This document shows, piece after piece, positions 1 through 11,543 of a stretch of DNA of 43,342 nt. Position 1 is the first letter of the stretch; each line of letters begins with the position of its first letter. A program made the position numbers and the translations under genes. The notes beneath the pieces are model-generated. The model was not told where the DNA came from. It ran no database searches and saw only the letters and a program-made list of their open reading frames with translations. Where the stretch lies: assembly GCF_032854445.1 (NCBI RefSeq), contig NW_027018313.1:1-43342 (forward strand). Reading direction: 5' to 3'. The DNA is from Liolophura sinensis. Its lineage: Eukaryota; Mollusca; Polyplacophora; Chitonida; Chitonidae.

Positions 1-5
1 GAATT

Positions 6-554
6 GACGTCTTCTGGGCTACCAAAGAGCACATAACTTATAGTCAAAAGTTGAATATAGTAATGACCAGTCGCGATGGTAGATAGTACAGTGTAGCCGA
101 TTTCAATTAACAAAAAGACCAGGCAAAAATGCAAAAGTGGAAAAACTGTTCCAGTGCTGCTGGTAAGAGGCTAATCCGACGTATTTTTTGACGAGAAATC
201 GAATGGTGCAAACCGCGTTGCTCTCCGACCAATACATTTGGCTGTAGCGACAATTGAATGATCATTGAGGACAAAATCACGTGCTTAACAACGGTCTTAC
301 TCCATGGAAACCAGGGAAATTTGCAATTTTTTTAACAGCTGCCGATGCCTGGCCCAATTCCGCATCTTTTGGCACCTTATTGATGTGGGTCAGTGTTCAA
401 TTGTACTTTTTACAGCAGACTGTATCTAGTACTTTGTGTTTTTTATGTACAAATGGTGTGGTTTTTCTACACGTAGATAAAGACATTGAGATGGTCTTCG
501 ACCTAGAAATAAGACAATTGCTGGGTGAGTTAAATGGGCTTAGCCCAAAGATTT
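6..554 (+). repeat. Satellite monomer 1, class P
   Basis: 549 bp. Starts from gaattg and carries agatag, attgaggac and cgtgcttaac. Nearest relative is unit 20. Confidence 0.95.
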
Positions 555-1104
555 GACGTCTTCTGGGCTACCAAAGGGCACATAACTTATAGTCAAAAGT
601 TGAATATAGTAATGACCAGTCGCGATGGTACATAGTACAGTGTAGCCGATTTCAATTAACAAAAAGACCAGGCAAAAATGCAAAAGTGGAAAAACTGTTC
701 CAGTGCTGCTGGTAAGAGGCTAATCCGACGTATTTTGTGACGAGAAATCGAATGGTGCAAACCGCGTTGCTCTCCGACCAATACATTTGGCTGTAGCGAC
801 AATTGAATGATCATTGATGACAACATCACTTGCCTAGAAACGGCTCTTACTCCATGGAAACCAGGGAAATTTGCAATTTTTTAAACAGCTGCCGATGCCT
901 GACCCAATTCCGCATCTTTTGGCACCTTATTGATGTGGGTCAGTGTTTAATTGTACTTTTTACAGCAGACTGTATCTAGTACTTTGTGTTTTTTATGTAC
1001 AAATGGTGTGGTTTTTCTACACGTAGATAAAGACATTGAGATTGTCTTGGACTTAGAAGTAAGACAATTGCTGGGTGAGTTAAATGGGCTTAGCCCAAAG
1101 ATTT
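555..1104 (+). repeat. Satellite monomer 2, class A
   Basis: 550 bp. A clean A-class unit: cacttgcc, tgaccc, gtttaa. Used here to count GC (223 of 550). Confidence 0.95.
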
Positions 1105-1655
1105 GACGTCTTCTGGGCTACCAAAGGGCACATAACTTATAGTCAAATGTTGAATATAGTAATGACCAGTCGCGATGGTACATAGTACAGTGTAGCCGAT
1201 TTCAATTAACAAAAAGAACAGGCAAAAATGCAAAAGTGGAAAAACTGTTCCAGTGCTGCTGGTAAGATACTAATCCGACGTATTTTTGTGACACAAAATC
1301 GAATGGTGCAAACCGCGTTGCTCTCCGACCAATACTTTTGGCTGTGGCGACAATTGAATGGTCATTGATGACAACATCACGTGCCTAACAACGGTTCTTA
1401 CTCCATGGAAACCAGGGAAATTTGCAATTTTTTAAACAGCTGCCGATGCCTGGCCAAATTCCGCATCTTTTGGCACCTTATTGATGTGGGTCAGTGTTCA
1501 ATTGTACTTTTTACAGCACACTGTATCTAGTACTTTGTGTTTTTTATGTACAAATGGTGTGGTTTTTCTACACGTAGATATAGACATTGAGATTGTCTTC
1601 GACCTAGAAATAAGACAATTGCTGGGTGAGTTAAATGGGCTTAGCCCAAAGATTT
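1105..1655 (+). repeat. Satellite monomer 3, X-like
   Basis: 551 bp. Has aagatacta, tggcca, gatatag and cttcgacc of class X but not gtctag or gaattcaa. Private acacaaaatcg. The only X-like unit in the left 17 kb. Confidence 0.93.
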
Positions 1656-2205
1656 GACGTCTTCTGGGCTACCAAAGGGCACATAACTTATAGTCAAAAG
1701 TTGAGTATAGTAATGACCAGTCGCGATGGTACATAGTACAGTGTAGCCGATTTCAATTAACAAAAAGACCAGGCAAAAATGCAAAAGTGGAAAAACTGTT
1801 CCAGTGCTGCTGGTAAGAGACTAATCCGACGTATTTTGTGACCAGAAATCGAATGGTGCAAACCGCGTTGCTCTCCGACCAATGCTTTTGGCTGTAGCGA
1901 CAATTGAATGATCATTGATGACAAAATTACGTGCCTAACAACGGTTCTTACTCCATGGAAACCAGGGAAATTTGCAATTTTTTTAACAGCTGCCAATGCC
2001 TGGCCCAATTCCGCATCTTTTGGCACCTTATTGATGTGGGTCAGTGTTCAATTGTACTTTTTACAGCAGACTGTATCTAGTACTTTGTGTTTTTTATGTA
2101 CAAATGGTGTGGTTTTTCTACACGTAGATAAAGACATTGAGATGGTCTTCGACCTAGAAATAAGACAATTGCTGGGTGAGTTAAATGGGCTAAGCCCAAA
2201 GATTT
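1656..2205 (+). repeat. Satellite monomer 4, class P
   Basis: 550 bp. atgctttt, private gtgaccag and tgccaatg. Ends in the mirror variant gggctaagccc. Confidence 0.95.
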
Positions 2206-2755
2206 GACGTCTTCTGGGCTACCAAAGGGCACATAACTTATAGTCAAAAGTTGAATATAGTAATGACCAGTCGCGATGGTACATAGTACAGTGTAGCCGA
2301 TTTCAATTAACAAAAAGACCAGGCAAAAATGCAAAAGTGGAAAAACTGTTCCAGTGCTGCTGGTAAGAGGCTAATCCGACGTATTTTTTGACGAGAAATC
2401 GAATGGTGCAAACCGCGTTGCTCTCCGACCAATACATTTGGCTGTAGCGACAATTGAATGATCATTGATGACAACATCACTTGCCTAGAAACGGCTCTTA
2501 CTCCATGGAAACCAGGGAAATTTGCAATTTTTTAAACAGCTGCCGATGCCTGACCCAATTCCGCATCTTTTGGCACCTTATTGATGTGGGTCAGTGTTTA
2601 ATTGTACTTTTTACAGCAGACTGTATCTAGTACTTTGTGTTTTTTATGTACAAATGGTGTGGTTTTTCTACACGTAGATAAAGACATTGAGATTGTCTTG
2701 GACTTAGAAGTAAGACAATTGTTGGGTGAGTTAAATGGGCTTAGCCCAAAGATTT
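2206..2755 (+). repeat. Satellite monomer 5, class A
   Basis: 550 bp. Close to units 2 and 17; private attgttgggtg. Confidence 0.95.
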
Positions 2756-3305
2756 GACGTCTTCTGGGGTACCAAAGGGCACATAACTTATAGTCAAAAG
2801 TTGAATATAGTAATGACCAGTCGCGATGGTACATAGTACAGTGTAGCCGATTTCAATTAACAAAAAGACCAGGCAAAAATGCAAAAGTGGAAAAACTGTT
2901 CCAGTGCTGCTGGTCAGGAGCTAATCCGACGTATTTTTTGACGAGAAATCGAATGGTGCAAACCGCGTTGCTCTCCGACCAATACTTTTGGCTGTAGCGA
3001 CAATTGAATGATCATTGATGACAACATCACGTGCCTAACAACGGCTCTTACTCCATGGAAACCAGGGAAATTTGCAATTTTTTAAACAGCTGCCGATGCC
3101 TGGCCCAATTCCGCATCTTTTGGCACCTTATTGATGAGGGTCAGTGTTCAATTGTACTTTTTACAGCAGACTGTATCTAGTACTTTGTGTTTTTTATGTA
3201 CAAATGGTGTGGTTTTTCTACACGTAGATAAAGACATTGAGATTGTCTTGGACTTAGAAGTAAGACAATTGCTGGGTGAGTTAAATGGGCTTAGCCCAAA
3301 GATTT
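2756..3305 (+). repeat. Satellite monomer 6, class V
   Basis: 550 bp. ctggtcagg, shared only with unit 14; private gatgaggg. Confidence 0.95.
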
Positions 3306-3855
3306 GACGTCTTCTGGGGTACCAAAGGGCACATAACTTATAGTCAAAAGTTGAAAATAGTAATGACCAGTCGCGATGGTACATAGTACAGTGTAGCCGA
3401 TTTCAATTAACAAAAAGACCAGGCAAAAATGCAAAAGTAGAAAAACTGTTCCAGTGCTGCTGGTAAGAGGCTAATCCGACGTATTTTTTGACGAGAAATC
3501 GAATGGTGCAAACCGCGTTGCTCTCCGACCAATACATTTGGCTGTAGCGACAATTGAATGATCATTGATGACAACATCACTTGCCTAGAAACGGCTCTTA
3601 CTCCATGGAAACCAGGGAAATTTGCAATTTTTTAAACAGCTGCCGATGCCTGACCCAATTCCGCATCTTTTGGCACCTTATTGATGTGGGTCAGTGTTCA
3701 ATTGTACTTTTTACAGCAGACTGTATCTAGTACTTTGTGTTTTTTATGTACAAATGGTGTGGTTTTTCTACACGTAGATACAGACATTGAGATTGTCTTG
3801 GACTTAGAAGTAAGACAATTGCTGGGTGAGTTAAATGGGCTTAGCCCAAAGATTT
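3306..3855 (+). repeat. Satellite monomer 7, class A
   Basis: 550 bp. ctggggtacc start, private gaaaatag, agtagaaa and gatacag. Confidence 0.95.
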
Positions 3856-4405
3856 GACGTCTTCTGGGCTACCAAAGGGCACATAACTTATAGTCAAAAG
3901 TTGATTATAGTAATGACCAGTCGCGATGGTACATAGTACAGTGTAGCCGATTTCAATTAACAAAAAGACCAGGCAAAAATGCAAAAGTGGAAAAACTGTT
4001 CCAGTGCTGCTGGTAAGAGGCTAATCCGACGTATTTTGTGACGAGAAATCGAATGGTGCAAACCGCGTTGCTCTCCGACCAATACTTTTGGCTGTAGCGA
4101 CAATTGATTGATCATTGATGACAACATCACGTGCCTAGAAACGGCTCTTACTCCATGGAAACCAGGGAAATTTGCAATTTTTTAAACAGCTGCCGATGCC
4201 TGGCCCAATTCCGCATCTTTTGACACCTTATTGATGTGGGTCAGTGTTCAATTGTACTTTTTACAGCAGACTGTATCTAGTACTTTGTGTTTTTTATGTA
4301 CAAATGGTGTGGTTTTTCTACACGTAGATAAAGACATTGAGATTGTCTTGGTCTTAGAAGTAAGACAATTGCTGGGTGAGGTAAATGGGCTTAGCCCAAA
4401 GAATT
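3856..4405 (+). repeat. Satellite monomer 8, class Z
   Basis: 550 bp. attgattgatc, tttgacacc and ggtcttag, as in unit 19; private gaggtaaatg. Confidence 0.95.
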
Positions 4406-4955
4406 GACGTCTTCTGGGCTACCAAAGAGCACATAACTTATAGTCAAAAGTTAAATATAGTAATGACCAGTCGCGATGGTAGATAGTACAGTGTAGCCGA
4501 TTTCAATTAACAAAAAGACCAGGGAAAAATGCAAAAGTGGAAAAACTGTTCCAGTGCTGCTGGTAAGAGGCTAATCCGACGTATTTTTTGACGAGAAATC
4601 GAATGGTGCAAACCGCGTTGCTCTCCAACCAATACATTTGGCTGTAGCGACAATTGAATGATCATTGATGTCAACATCACTTGCCTAGAAACGCCTCTTA
4701 CTCCATGGAAACCAGGGAAATTTGCAATTTTTTAAACAGCTGCCGATGCCTGACCCAATTCCGCATCTTTTGGCACCTTATTGATGTGGGTCAGTGTTCA
4801 ATTGTACTTTTTACAGCAGACTGTATCTAGTACTTTTTGCTTTTTATGTACAAATGGTGTGGTTTTTCTACACGTAGATAAAGACATTGAGATTGTCTTG
4901 GACTTAGAAGTAAGACAATTGCTGGGTGAGTTAAATGGGCTTAGCCCAAAGATTT
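4406..4955 (+). repeat. Satellite monomer 9, class S
   Basis: 550 bp. gaattg start, agatag, attgatgtcaac. Shares ccagggaaaa with unit 10, a local link between neighbours. Private ttttttgct. Confidence 0.95.
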
Positions 4956-5497
4956 GACGTCTTCTGGGCTACCAAAGGGCACATAACTTATAGTCAAAAG
5001 TTGAATATAGTAATGACCAGTCGCGATGGTACATAGTACAGTGTAGCCGATTTCAATTAACAAAAAGACCAGGGAAAAGTGGAAAAACTGTTCCAGTGCT
5101 GCTGGTAAGAGGCTAATCCGACGTATTTTGTGACGAGAAATCGAATGGTGCAAACCGCGTTGCTCTCCGACCAATACTTTTGGCTGTAGCGACAACTGAA
5201 TGATCATTGATGACAAAATCACGTGCCTAACAACAGTTCTTACTCCATGGAAACCAGGGAAATTTGCAATTTTTTCAACAGCTGCCGATGCCTGGCCCAA
5301 TTCCGCATCTTTTGGCACCTTATTAATGTGGGTCAGTGTTCAATTGTACTTTTTACAGCAGACTGTATCTAGTACTTTGTGTTTTTTATGTACAAATGGT
5401 GTGGTTTTTCTACACGTAGATAAAGACATTGAGATTGTCTTCGACCTAGAAAAAAGACAATTGCTGGGTGAGTTAAATGGGCTTAGCCCAAAGATTT
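4956..5497 (+). repeat. Satellite monomer 10, class Q
   Basis: 542 bp. Lost one half of the gcaaaaat/gcaaaagt direct duplication. Confidence 0.95.
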
Positions 5498-6047
5498 GAC
5501 GTCTTCTGGGCTACCAAAGGGCACATAACTTATAGTCAAAAGTTGAATATAGTAATGACCAGTCGCGATGGTACATAGTACAGTGTAGCCGATTTCAATT
5601 AACAAAAAGACCAGGCAAAAATGCAAAAGTGGAAAAACTGTTCCAGTGCTGCTGGAAAGGAGCTAATCCGACGTATTTTGTGACGAGAAATCGAATGGTG
5701 CAAACCGCGTTGCTCTCCGACCAATACATTTGGCTGTAGCGACAATTGAATGATCATTGATGACAACATCACTTGCCTAGAAACGGCTCTTACTCCATGG
5801 AAACCAGGGAAATTTGCAATTTTTTAAACAGCTGCCGATGCCTGGCCCAATTCCGCATCTTTTGGCACCTTATTGATGTGGGTCAGTGTTCAATTGTACT
5901 TCTTACAGCAGACTGTATCTAGTACTTTGTGTTTTTTATGTACAAATGGTGTGGTTTTTCTACACGTAGATATAGACATTGAGATTGTCTTGGACTTAGA
6001 AGTAAGACAATTGCTGGATGAGTTAAATGGGCTTAGCCCAAAGATTT
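5498..6047 (+). repeat. Satellite monomer 11, class R
   Basis: 550 bp. ctggaaagg, cttctta, ctggatgag. Confidence 0.95.
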
Positions 6048-6597
6048 GACGTCTTCTGGGCTACCAAAGGGCACATAACTTATAGTCAAAAGTTTAATAT
6101 AGTAATGACCAGTCGCGATGGTACATAGTACAGTGTAGCCGATTTCAATTAACAAAAAGACCAGGCAAAAATGCAAAAGTGGAAAAACTGTTCCTGTGCT
6201 GCTGGTAAGAGGCTAATCCGACGTATTTTGTGACGAGAAATCGAATGGTGCAAACCGCGTTGCTCTCCGACCAACACTTTTGGCTGTAGCGACAACTGAA
6301 TGATAATTGATGACAACATCACGTGCCTAACAACAGTTCTTACTCCATGGAAACCAGGGAAATTTGCAATTTTTTCAACAGCTGCCGATGCCTGGCCCAA
6401 TTCCGCATCTTTTGGCACCTTATTAATGTGGGTCAGTGTTCAATTGTACTTTTTACAGCAGACTGTATCTAGTACTTTGTGTTTTTTATGTACAAATGGT
6501 GTGGTTTTTCTACACGTAGATAAAGACATTGAGATTGTCTTCGACCTAGAAAAAAGACAATTGCTGGGTGAGTTAAATGGGCTTAGCCCAAAGATTT
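6048..6597 (+). repeat. Satellite monomer 12, class Q
   Basis: 550 bp, no 8-bp deletion. Private agtttaatat and tcctgtgc; ccaacactttt and gataattg shared with unit 14. Confidence 0.95.
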
Positions 6598-7147
6598 GAC
6601 GTCTTCTGGGCTACCAAAGGGCACATAACTTATAGTCAAAAGTTGAATATAGTAATGACCAGTCGCGATGGTACATAGTACAGTGTAGCCGATTTCAATT
6701 AACAAAAAGACCAGGCAAAAATGCAAAAGTGGAAAAGCTGTTCCAGTGCTGCTGGAAAGGAGCTAATCCGACGTATTTTGTGACGAGAAATCGAATGGTG
6801 CAAACCGCGTTGCTCTCCGACCAATACATTTGGCTGTAGCGACAATTGAATGATCATTGATGACAACATCACTTGCCTAGAAACGGCTCTTACTCCATGG
6901 AAACCAGGGAAATTTGCAATTTTTTAAACAGCTGCCGATGCCTGGCCCAATTCCGCATCTTTTGGCACCTTATTGATGTGGGTCAGTGTTCAATTGTACT
7001 TCTTACAGCAGACTGTATCTAGTACTTTGTGTTTTTTATGTACAAATGGTGTGGTTTTTCTACACGTAGATATAGACATTGAGATTGTCTTGGACTTAGA
7101 AGTAAGACAATTGCTGGATGAGTTAAATGGGCTTAGCCCAAAGATTT
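6598..7147 (+). repeat. Satellite monomer 13, class R
   Basis: 550 bp. Differs from unit 11 by aaaagctg. Confidence 0.95.
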
Positions 7148-7697
7148 GACGTCTTCTGGGCTACCAAAGGGCACATAACTTATAGTCAAAAGTTGAATAT
7201 AGTAATGACCAGTCGCGATGGTACATAGTACAGTGTAGCCGATTTCAATTAACAAAAAGACCAGGCAAAAATGCAAAAGTGGAAAAACTGTTCCAGTGCT
7301 GCTGGTCAGGAGCTAATCCGACGTATTTTTTGACGAGAAATCGAATGGTGCAAACCGCGTTGCTCTCCGACCAACACTTTTGGCTGTAGCGACAATTGAA
7401 TGATAATTGATGACAACATCACGTGCCTAACAACAGTTCTTACTCCATGGAAACCAGGGAAATTTGCAATTTTTTCAACAGCTGCCGATGCCTGGCCCAA
7501 TTCCGCATCTTTTGGCACCTTATTAATGTGGGTCAGTGTTCAATTGTACTTTTTACAGCAGACTGTATCTAGTACTTTGTGTTTTTTATGTACAAATGGT
7601 GTGGTTTTTCTACACGTAGATAAAGACATTGAGATTGTCTTCGACCTAGAAAAAAGACAATTGCTGGGTGAGTTAAATGGGCTTAGCCCAAAGATTT
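7148..7697 (+). repeat. Satellite monomer 14, class Q with V-like patch
   Basis: 550 bp. ctggtcagg and ttttttgacg match unit 6, while the rest is Q. A probable conversion tract. Confidence 0.94.
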
Positions 7698-8247
7698 GAC
7701 GTCTTCTGGGCTACCAAAGGGCACATAACTTATAGTCAAAAGTTGAATATAGTAATGACCAGTCGCGATGGTACATAGTACAGTGTAGCCGATTTCAATT
7801 AACAAAAAGACCAGGCAAAAATGCAAAAGTGGAAAAACTGTTCCAGTGCTGCTGGAAAGGAGCTAATCCGACGTATTTTGTGACGAGAAATCGAATGGTG
7901 CAAACCGCGTTGCTCTCCGACCAATACATTTGGCTGTAGCGACAATTGAATGATCATTGATGACAACATCACTTGCCTAGAAACGGCTCTTACTCCATGG
8001 AAACCAGGGAAATTTGCAATTTTTTAAACAGCTGCCGATGCCTGGCCAAATTCCGCATCTTTTGGCACCTTATTGATGTGGGTCAGTGTTCAATTGTACT
8101 TCTTACAGCAGACTGTATCTAGTACTTTGTGTTTTTTATGTACAAATGGTGTGGTTTTTCTACACGTAGATATAGACATTGAGATTGTCTTGGACTTAGA
8201 AGTAAGACAATTGCTGGATGAGTTAAATGGGCTTAGCCCAAAGATTT
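7698..8247 (+). repeat. Satellite monomer 15, class R
   Basis: 550 bp. Near-identical to units 11 and 13; private tggccaaa. Confidence 0.95.
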
Positions 8248-8797
8248 GACGTCTTCTGGGCTACCAAAGGGCACATAACTTATAGTCAAAAGTTGAATAT
8301 AGTAATGACCAGTCGCGATGGTACATAGTACAGTGTAGCCGATTTCAATTAACAAAAAGACCAGGCAAAAATGCAAAAGTGGAAAAACTGTTCCAGTGCT
8401 GCTGGTAAGAGGCTAATCCGACGTATTTTGTGACGAGAAATCGAATGGTGCAAACCACGTTGCTCTCCGACCAATGCTTTTGGCTGTAGCGACAATTGAA
8501 TTATCATTGATGACAAAATCACGTGCCTAACAACGGCTCTTACTCCATGGAAACCAGGGAAATTTGCAATTTTTTTAACAGCTGCCGATGCCTGGCCCAA
8601 TTCCGCATCTTTTGGCACCTTATTGATGTGGGTCAGTGTTCAATTGTACTTTTTACAGCAGACTGTATCTAGTACTTTGTGTTTTTTATGTACAAATGGT
8701 GTGGTTTTTCTACACGTAGATAAAGACATTGAGATGGTCTTCGACCTAGAAATAAGACAATTGCTGGGTGAGTTAAATGGGCTTAGCCCAAAGATTT
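8248..8797 (+). repeat. Satellite monomer 16, class P
   Basis: 550 bp. Private aaccacg and gaattatc. Confidence 0.95.
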
Positions 8798-9347
8798 GAC
8801 GTCTTCTGGGCTACCAAAGGGCACATAACTTATAGTCAAAAGTTGAATATAGTAATGACCAGTCGCGATGGTACATAGTACAGTGTAGCCGATTTCAATT
8901 AACAAAAAGACCAGGCAAAAATGCAAAAGTGGAAAAACTGTTCCAGTGCTGCTGGTAAGAGGCTAATCCGACGTATTTTGTGACGAGAAATCGAATGGTG
9001 CAAACCGCGTTGCTCTCCGACCAATACATTTGGCTGTAGCGACAATTGAATGATCATTGATGACAACATCACTTGCCTAGAAACGGCTCTTACTCCATGG
9101 AAACCAGGGAAATTTGCAATTTTTTAAACAGCTGCCGATGCCTGACCCAATTCCGCATCTTTTGGCACCTTATTGATGTGGGTCAGTGTTTAATTGTACT
9201 TTTTACAGCAGACTGTATCTAGTACTTTGTGTTTTTTATGTACAAATGGTGTGGTTTTTCTACACGTAGATAAAGACATTGAGATTGTCTTGGACTTAGA
9301 AGTAAGACAATTGCTGGGTGAGTTAAATGGGCTTAGCCCAAAGATTT
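8798..9347 (+). repeat. Satellite monomer 17, class A
   Basis: 550 bp. Very close to unit 2. Confidence 0.95.
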
Positions 9348-9897
9348 GACGTCTTCTGGGGTACCAAAGGGCACATAACTTATAGTCAAAAGTTGAATAT
9401 AGTAATGACCAGTCGCGATGGTACATAGTACAGTGTAGCCGATTTCAATTAACAAAAAGAGCAGGCAAAAATGCAAAAGTGAAAAAACTGTTCCAGTGCT
9501 GCTGGTAAGGAGCTAATCCGACGTATTTTTTGACGAGAAATCGAATGGTGCAAACCGCGTTGCTCTCCGACCAATACTTTTGGCTGTAGCGACAATTGAA
9601 TGATCATTGATGACAACATCACGTGCCTAACAACGGCTCTTACTCCATGGAAACCAGGGAAATTTGCAACTTTTTAAACAGCTGCCGATGCCTGGCCCAA
9701 TTTCGCATCTTTTGGCACCTTATTGATTTGGGTCAGTGTTCAATTGTACTTTTTACAGCAGACTGTATCTAGTACTTTGTGTTTTTTATGTACAAATGGT
9801 GTGGTTTTTCTACACGTAGATAAAGACATTGAGATTGTCTTGGACTTAGAAGTAAGACAATTGCTGGGTGAGTTAAATGGGCTTAGCCCAAAGATTT
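9348..9897 (+). repeat. Satellite monomer 18, class V
   Basis: 550 bp. gagcagg, gtgaaaaaac, gcaacttttt, tttcgcatc. Confidence 0.95.
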
Positions 9898-10446
9898 GAC
9901 GTCTTCTGGGCTACCAAAGGGCACATAACTTATAGTCAAAAGTTGAATATAGTAATGACCAGTCGCGATGGTACATAGTACAGTGTAGCCGATTTCAATT
10001 AACAAAAAGACCAGCCAAAAATGCAAAAGTGGAAAAACTGTTCCAGTGCTGCTGGTAAGAAACTAATCCGACGTATTTTGTGACGAGAAATCGAATGGTG
10101 CAAACCGCGTTGCTCTCCGACCAATACTTTTGGCTGTAGCGACAATTGATTGATCATTGATGACAACATTACTTGCCTAGAAACGGCTCTTACTCCATGG
10201 AAACCAGGGAAATTTGCAATTTTTTGAACAGCTGCCGATGCCTGGCCCAATTCCGCATCTTTTGACACCTTATTGATGTGGGTCAGTGTTAAATTGACTT
10301 TTTACAGCAGACTGTATCTAGTACTTTGTGTTTTTTATGTACAAATGGTGTGGTTTTTCTACACGTAGATAAAGACATTGAGATTGTCTTGGTCTTAGAA
10401 GTAAGACAATTGCTGGGTGAGTTAAATGGGCTTAGCCCAAAGAATT
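9898..10446 (+). repeat. Satellite monomer 19, class Z
   Basis: 549 bp. ccagcc, aagaaac, ttttttgaac; lost a base at aaattgac. Confidence 0.95.
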
Positions 10447-10996
10447 GACGTCTTCTGGGCTACCAAAGAGCACATAACTTATAGTCAAAAGTTGAATATA
10501 GTAATGACCAGTCGCGATGGTAGATAGTACAGTGTAGCCGATTTCAATTAACAAAAAGACCAGGCAAAAATGCAAAAGTGGAAAAACTGTTCCAGTGCTG
10601 CTGGTAAGAGGCTAATCGACGTATTTTTTGACGAGAAATCGAATGGTGCAAACGCGTTGCTCTCCGACCAATACATTTGGCTGTAGCGACAATTGAATGA
10701 TCATTGAGGACAAAATCACGTGCTTAACAACGGTTCTTACTCCATGGAAACCAGGGAAATTTGCAATTTTTTTAACAGCTGCCGATGCCTGGCCCAATTC
10801 CGCATCTTTTGGCACCTTATTGATGTGGGTCAGTGTTTCAATTGTACTTTTTACAGCAGACTGTATCTAGTACTTTGTGTTTTTTATGTACAAATGGTGT
10901 GGTTTTTCTACACGTAGATAAAGACATTGAGATGGTCTTTCGACCTAGAAATAAGACAATTGCTGGGTGAGTTAAATGGGCTTAGCCCAAAGATTT
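10447..10996 (+). repeat. Satellite monomer 20, class P
   Basis: 550 bp. Twin of unit 1, with private single-base indels (aatcgacg, aaacgcg, ctttcgacc). Confidence 0.95.
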
Positions 10997-11543
10997 GACG
11001 TCTTCTGGGCTACCAAAGGGCACATAACTATAGTCAAAAGTTGAATATAGTAATGACCAGTCGCGATGGTACATAGTACAGTGTAGCCGATTTCAATTAA
11101 CAAAAAGACCAGGCAAAAATGCAAAAGTGGAAAAACTGTTCCAGTGCTGCTGGTAAGAGGCTAATCCGACGTATTTTGTGACGAGAAATCGAATGGTGCA
11201 AACCGCGTTTGCTCTCCGACCAATACATTTGGCTGTAGCGACAATTGAATGATCATTGATGACAACATCACTTGCCTAGAAACGGCTCTTACTCCATGGA
11301 AACCAGGGAAATTTGCAATTTTTTAAACAGCTGCCGATGCCTGACCCAATTCCGCATCTTTTGCACCTTATTGATGTGGGTCAGTGTTAATTGTACTTTT
11401 TACAGCAGACTGTATCTAGTACTTTGTGTTTTTTATGTACAAATGTGTGGTTTTTCTACACGTAGATAAAGACATTGAGATTGTCTTGGTCTTAGAAGTA
11501 AGACAATTGCTGGGTGAGTTAAATGGGCTTAGCCCAAAGAATT
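10997..11543 (+). repeat. Satellite monomer 21, class A front, Z-like end
   Basis: 547 bp. Front as unit 2, end ggtcttag as unit 8. Several single-base losses (aactatag, tttgcacc, gtgttaatt, aaatgtgtgg). Confidence 0.93.

Larger units (their letters stand above)
1656..3305 (+). repeat. P-A-V trimer module, copy 1
   Basis: Units 4, 5 and 6 form a module that recurs as units 16-18 and 26-28. P carries atgctttt, a seven-T run and gatggtcttcgacc. A carries atacattt, cacttgcc and gtttaa. V carries cctaacaacggctc. Confidence 0.75.
3856..6047 (+). repeat. Z-S-Q-R module, copy 1
   Basis: Units 8-11. The S-Q-R part returns as units 22-24 with the same gaattg start of S, the same attgatgtcaac, and the same 8-bp deletion in Q. 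The end of unit 8 (ggtcttag, then gaattg) matches the end of unit 21, so the two blocks share one junction. Confidence 0.8.
4956..8247 (+). repeat. Q-R dimer higher-order repeat, three copies
   Basis: Units 10-15 alternate Q and R with a period of about 1,100 bp. R copies 11, 13 and 15 share ctggaaagg, an acttcttac change, gatatag and ctggatgag. Q copies 10, 12 and 14 share acagttc, ttttttcaac, attaatgtggg and cctagaaaaaag. Neighbouring Q and R differ at many sites, while same-class copies 1,100 bp apart differ at few. Q10 differs by an 8-bp deletion and Q14 by a class-V-like segment near position 157. Confidence 0.9.
8248..9897 (+). repeat. P-A-V trimer module, copy 2
   Basis: Units 16, 17 and 18 are the best match to units 4-6, offset by 12 monomers. 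As in copy 1, the V unit begins with ctggggtacc. Its private changes include gcaacttttt and gatttggg. Confidence 0.75.

Noticed and set aside
1908-2207. Repeated 99-codon plus-strand frame (also at 5200, 6300, 7400, 13980, 35450)
   Set aside because: It is open only in units with ttttttcaac or tttttttaac; most units have an in-frame stop at ttttttaaac. The minus strand is open over the same bases, changes are not biased to third positions, and I recognise no family.
3148-3384. Repeated 78-codon minus-strand frame with Cys, Arg and Lys residues
   Set aside because: It recurs in many units simply because they are copies. It ends at the unit boundary region and has no start context, signal or domain I can identify.
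6008-6053. Hammerhead-ribozyme-like order: ctggatgag, a gggcttagccc stem, then gtc
   Set aside because: Some satellites do encode hammerheads, but the ctgatga core has an extra G here, most units read ctgggtgag, and the second core element (cgaaa) is missing. No intact core was found on either strand.
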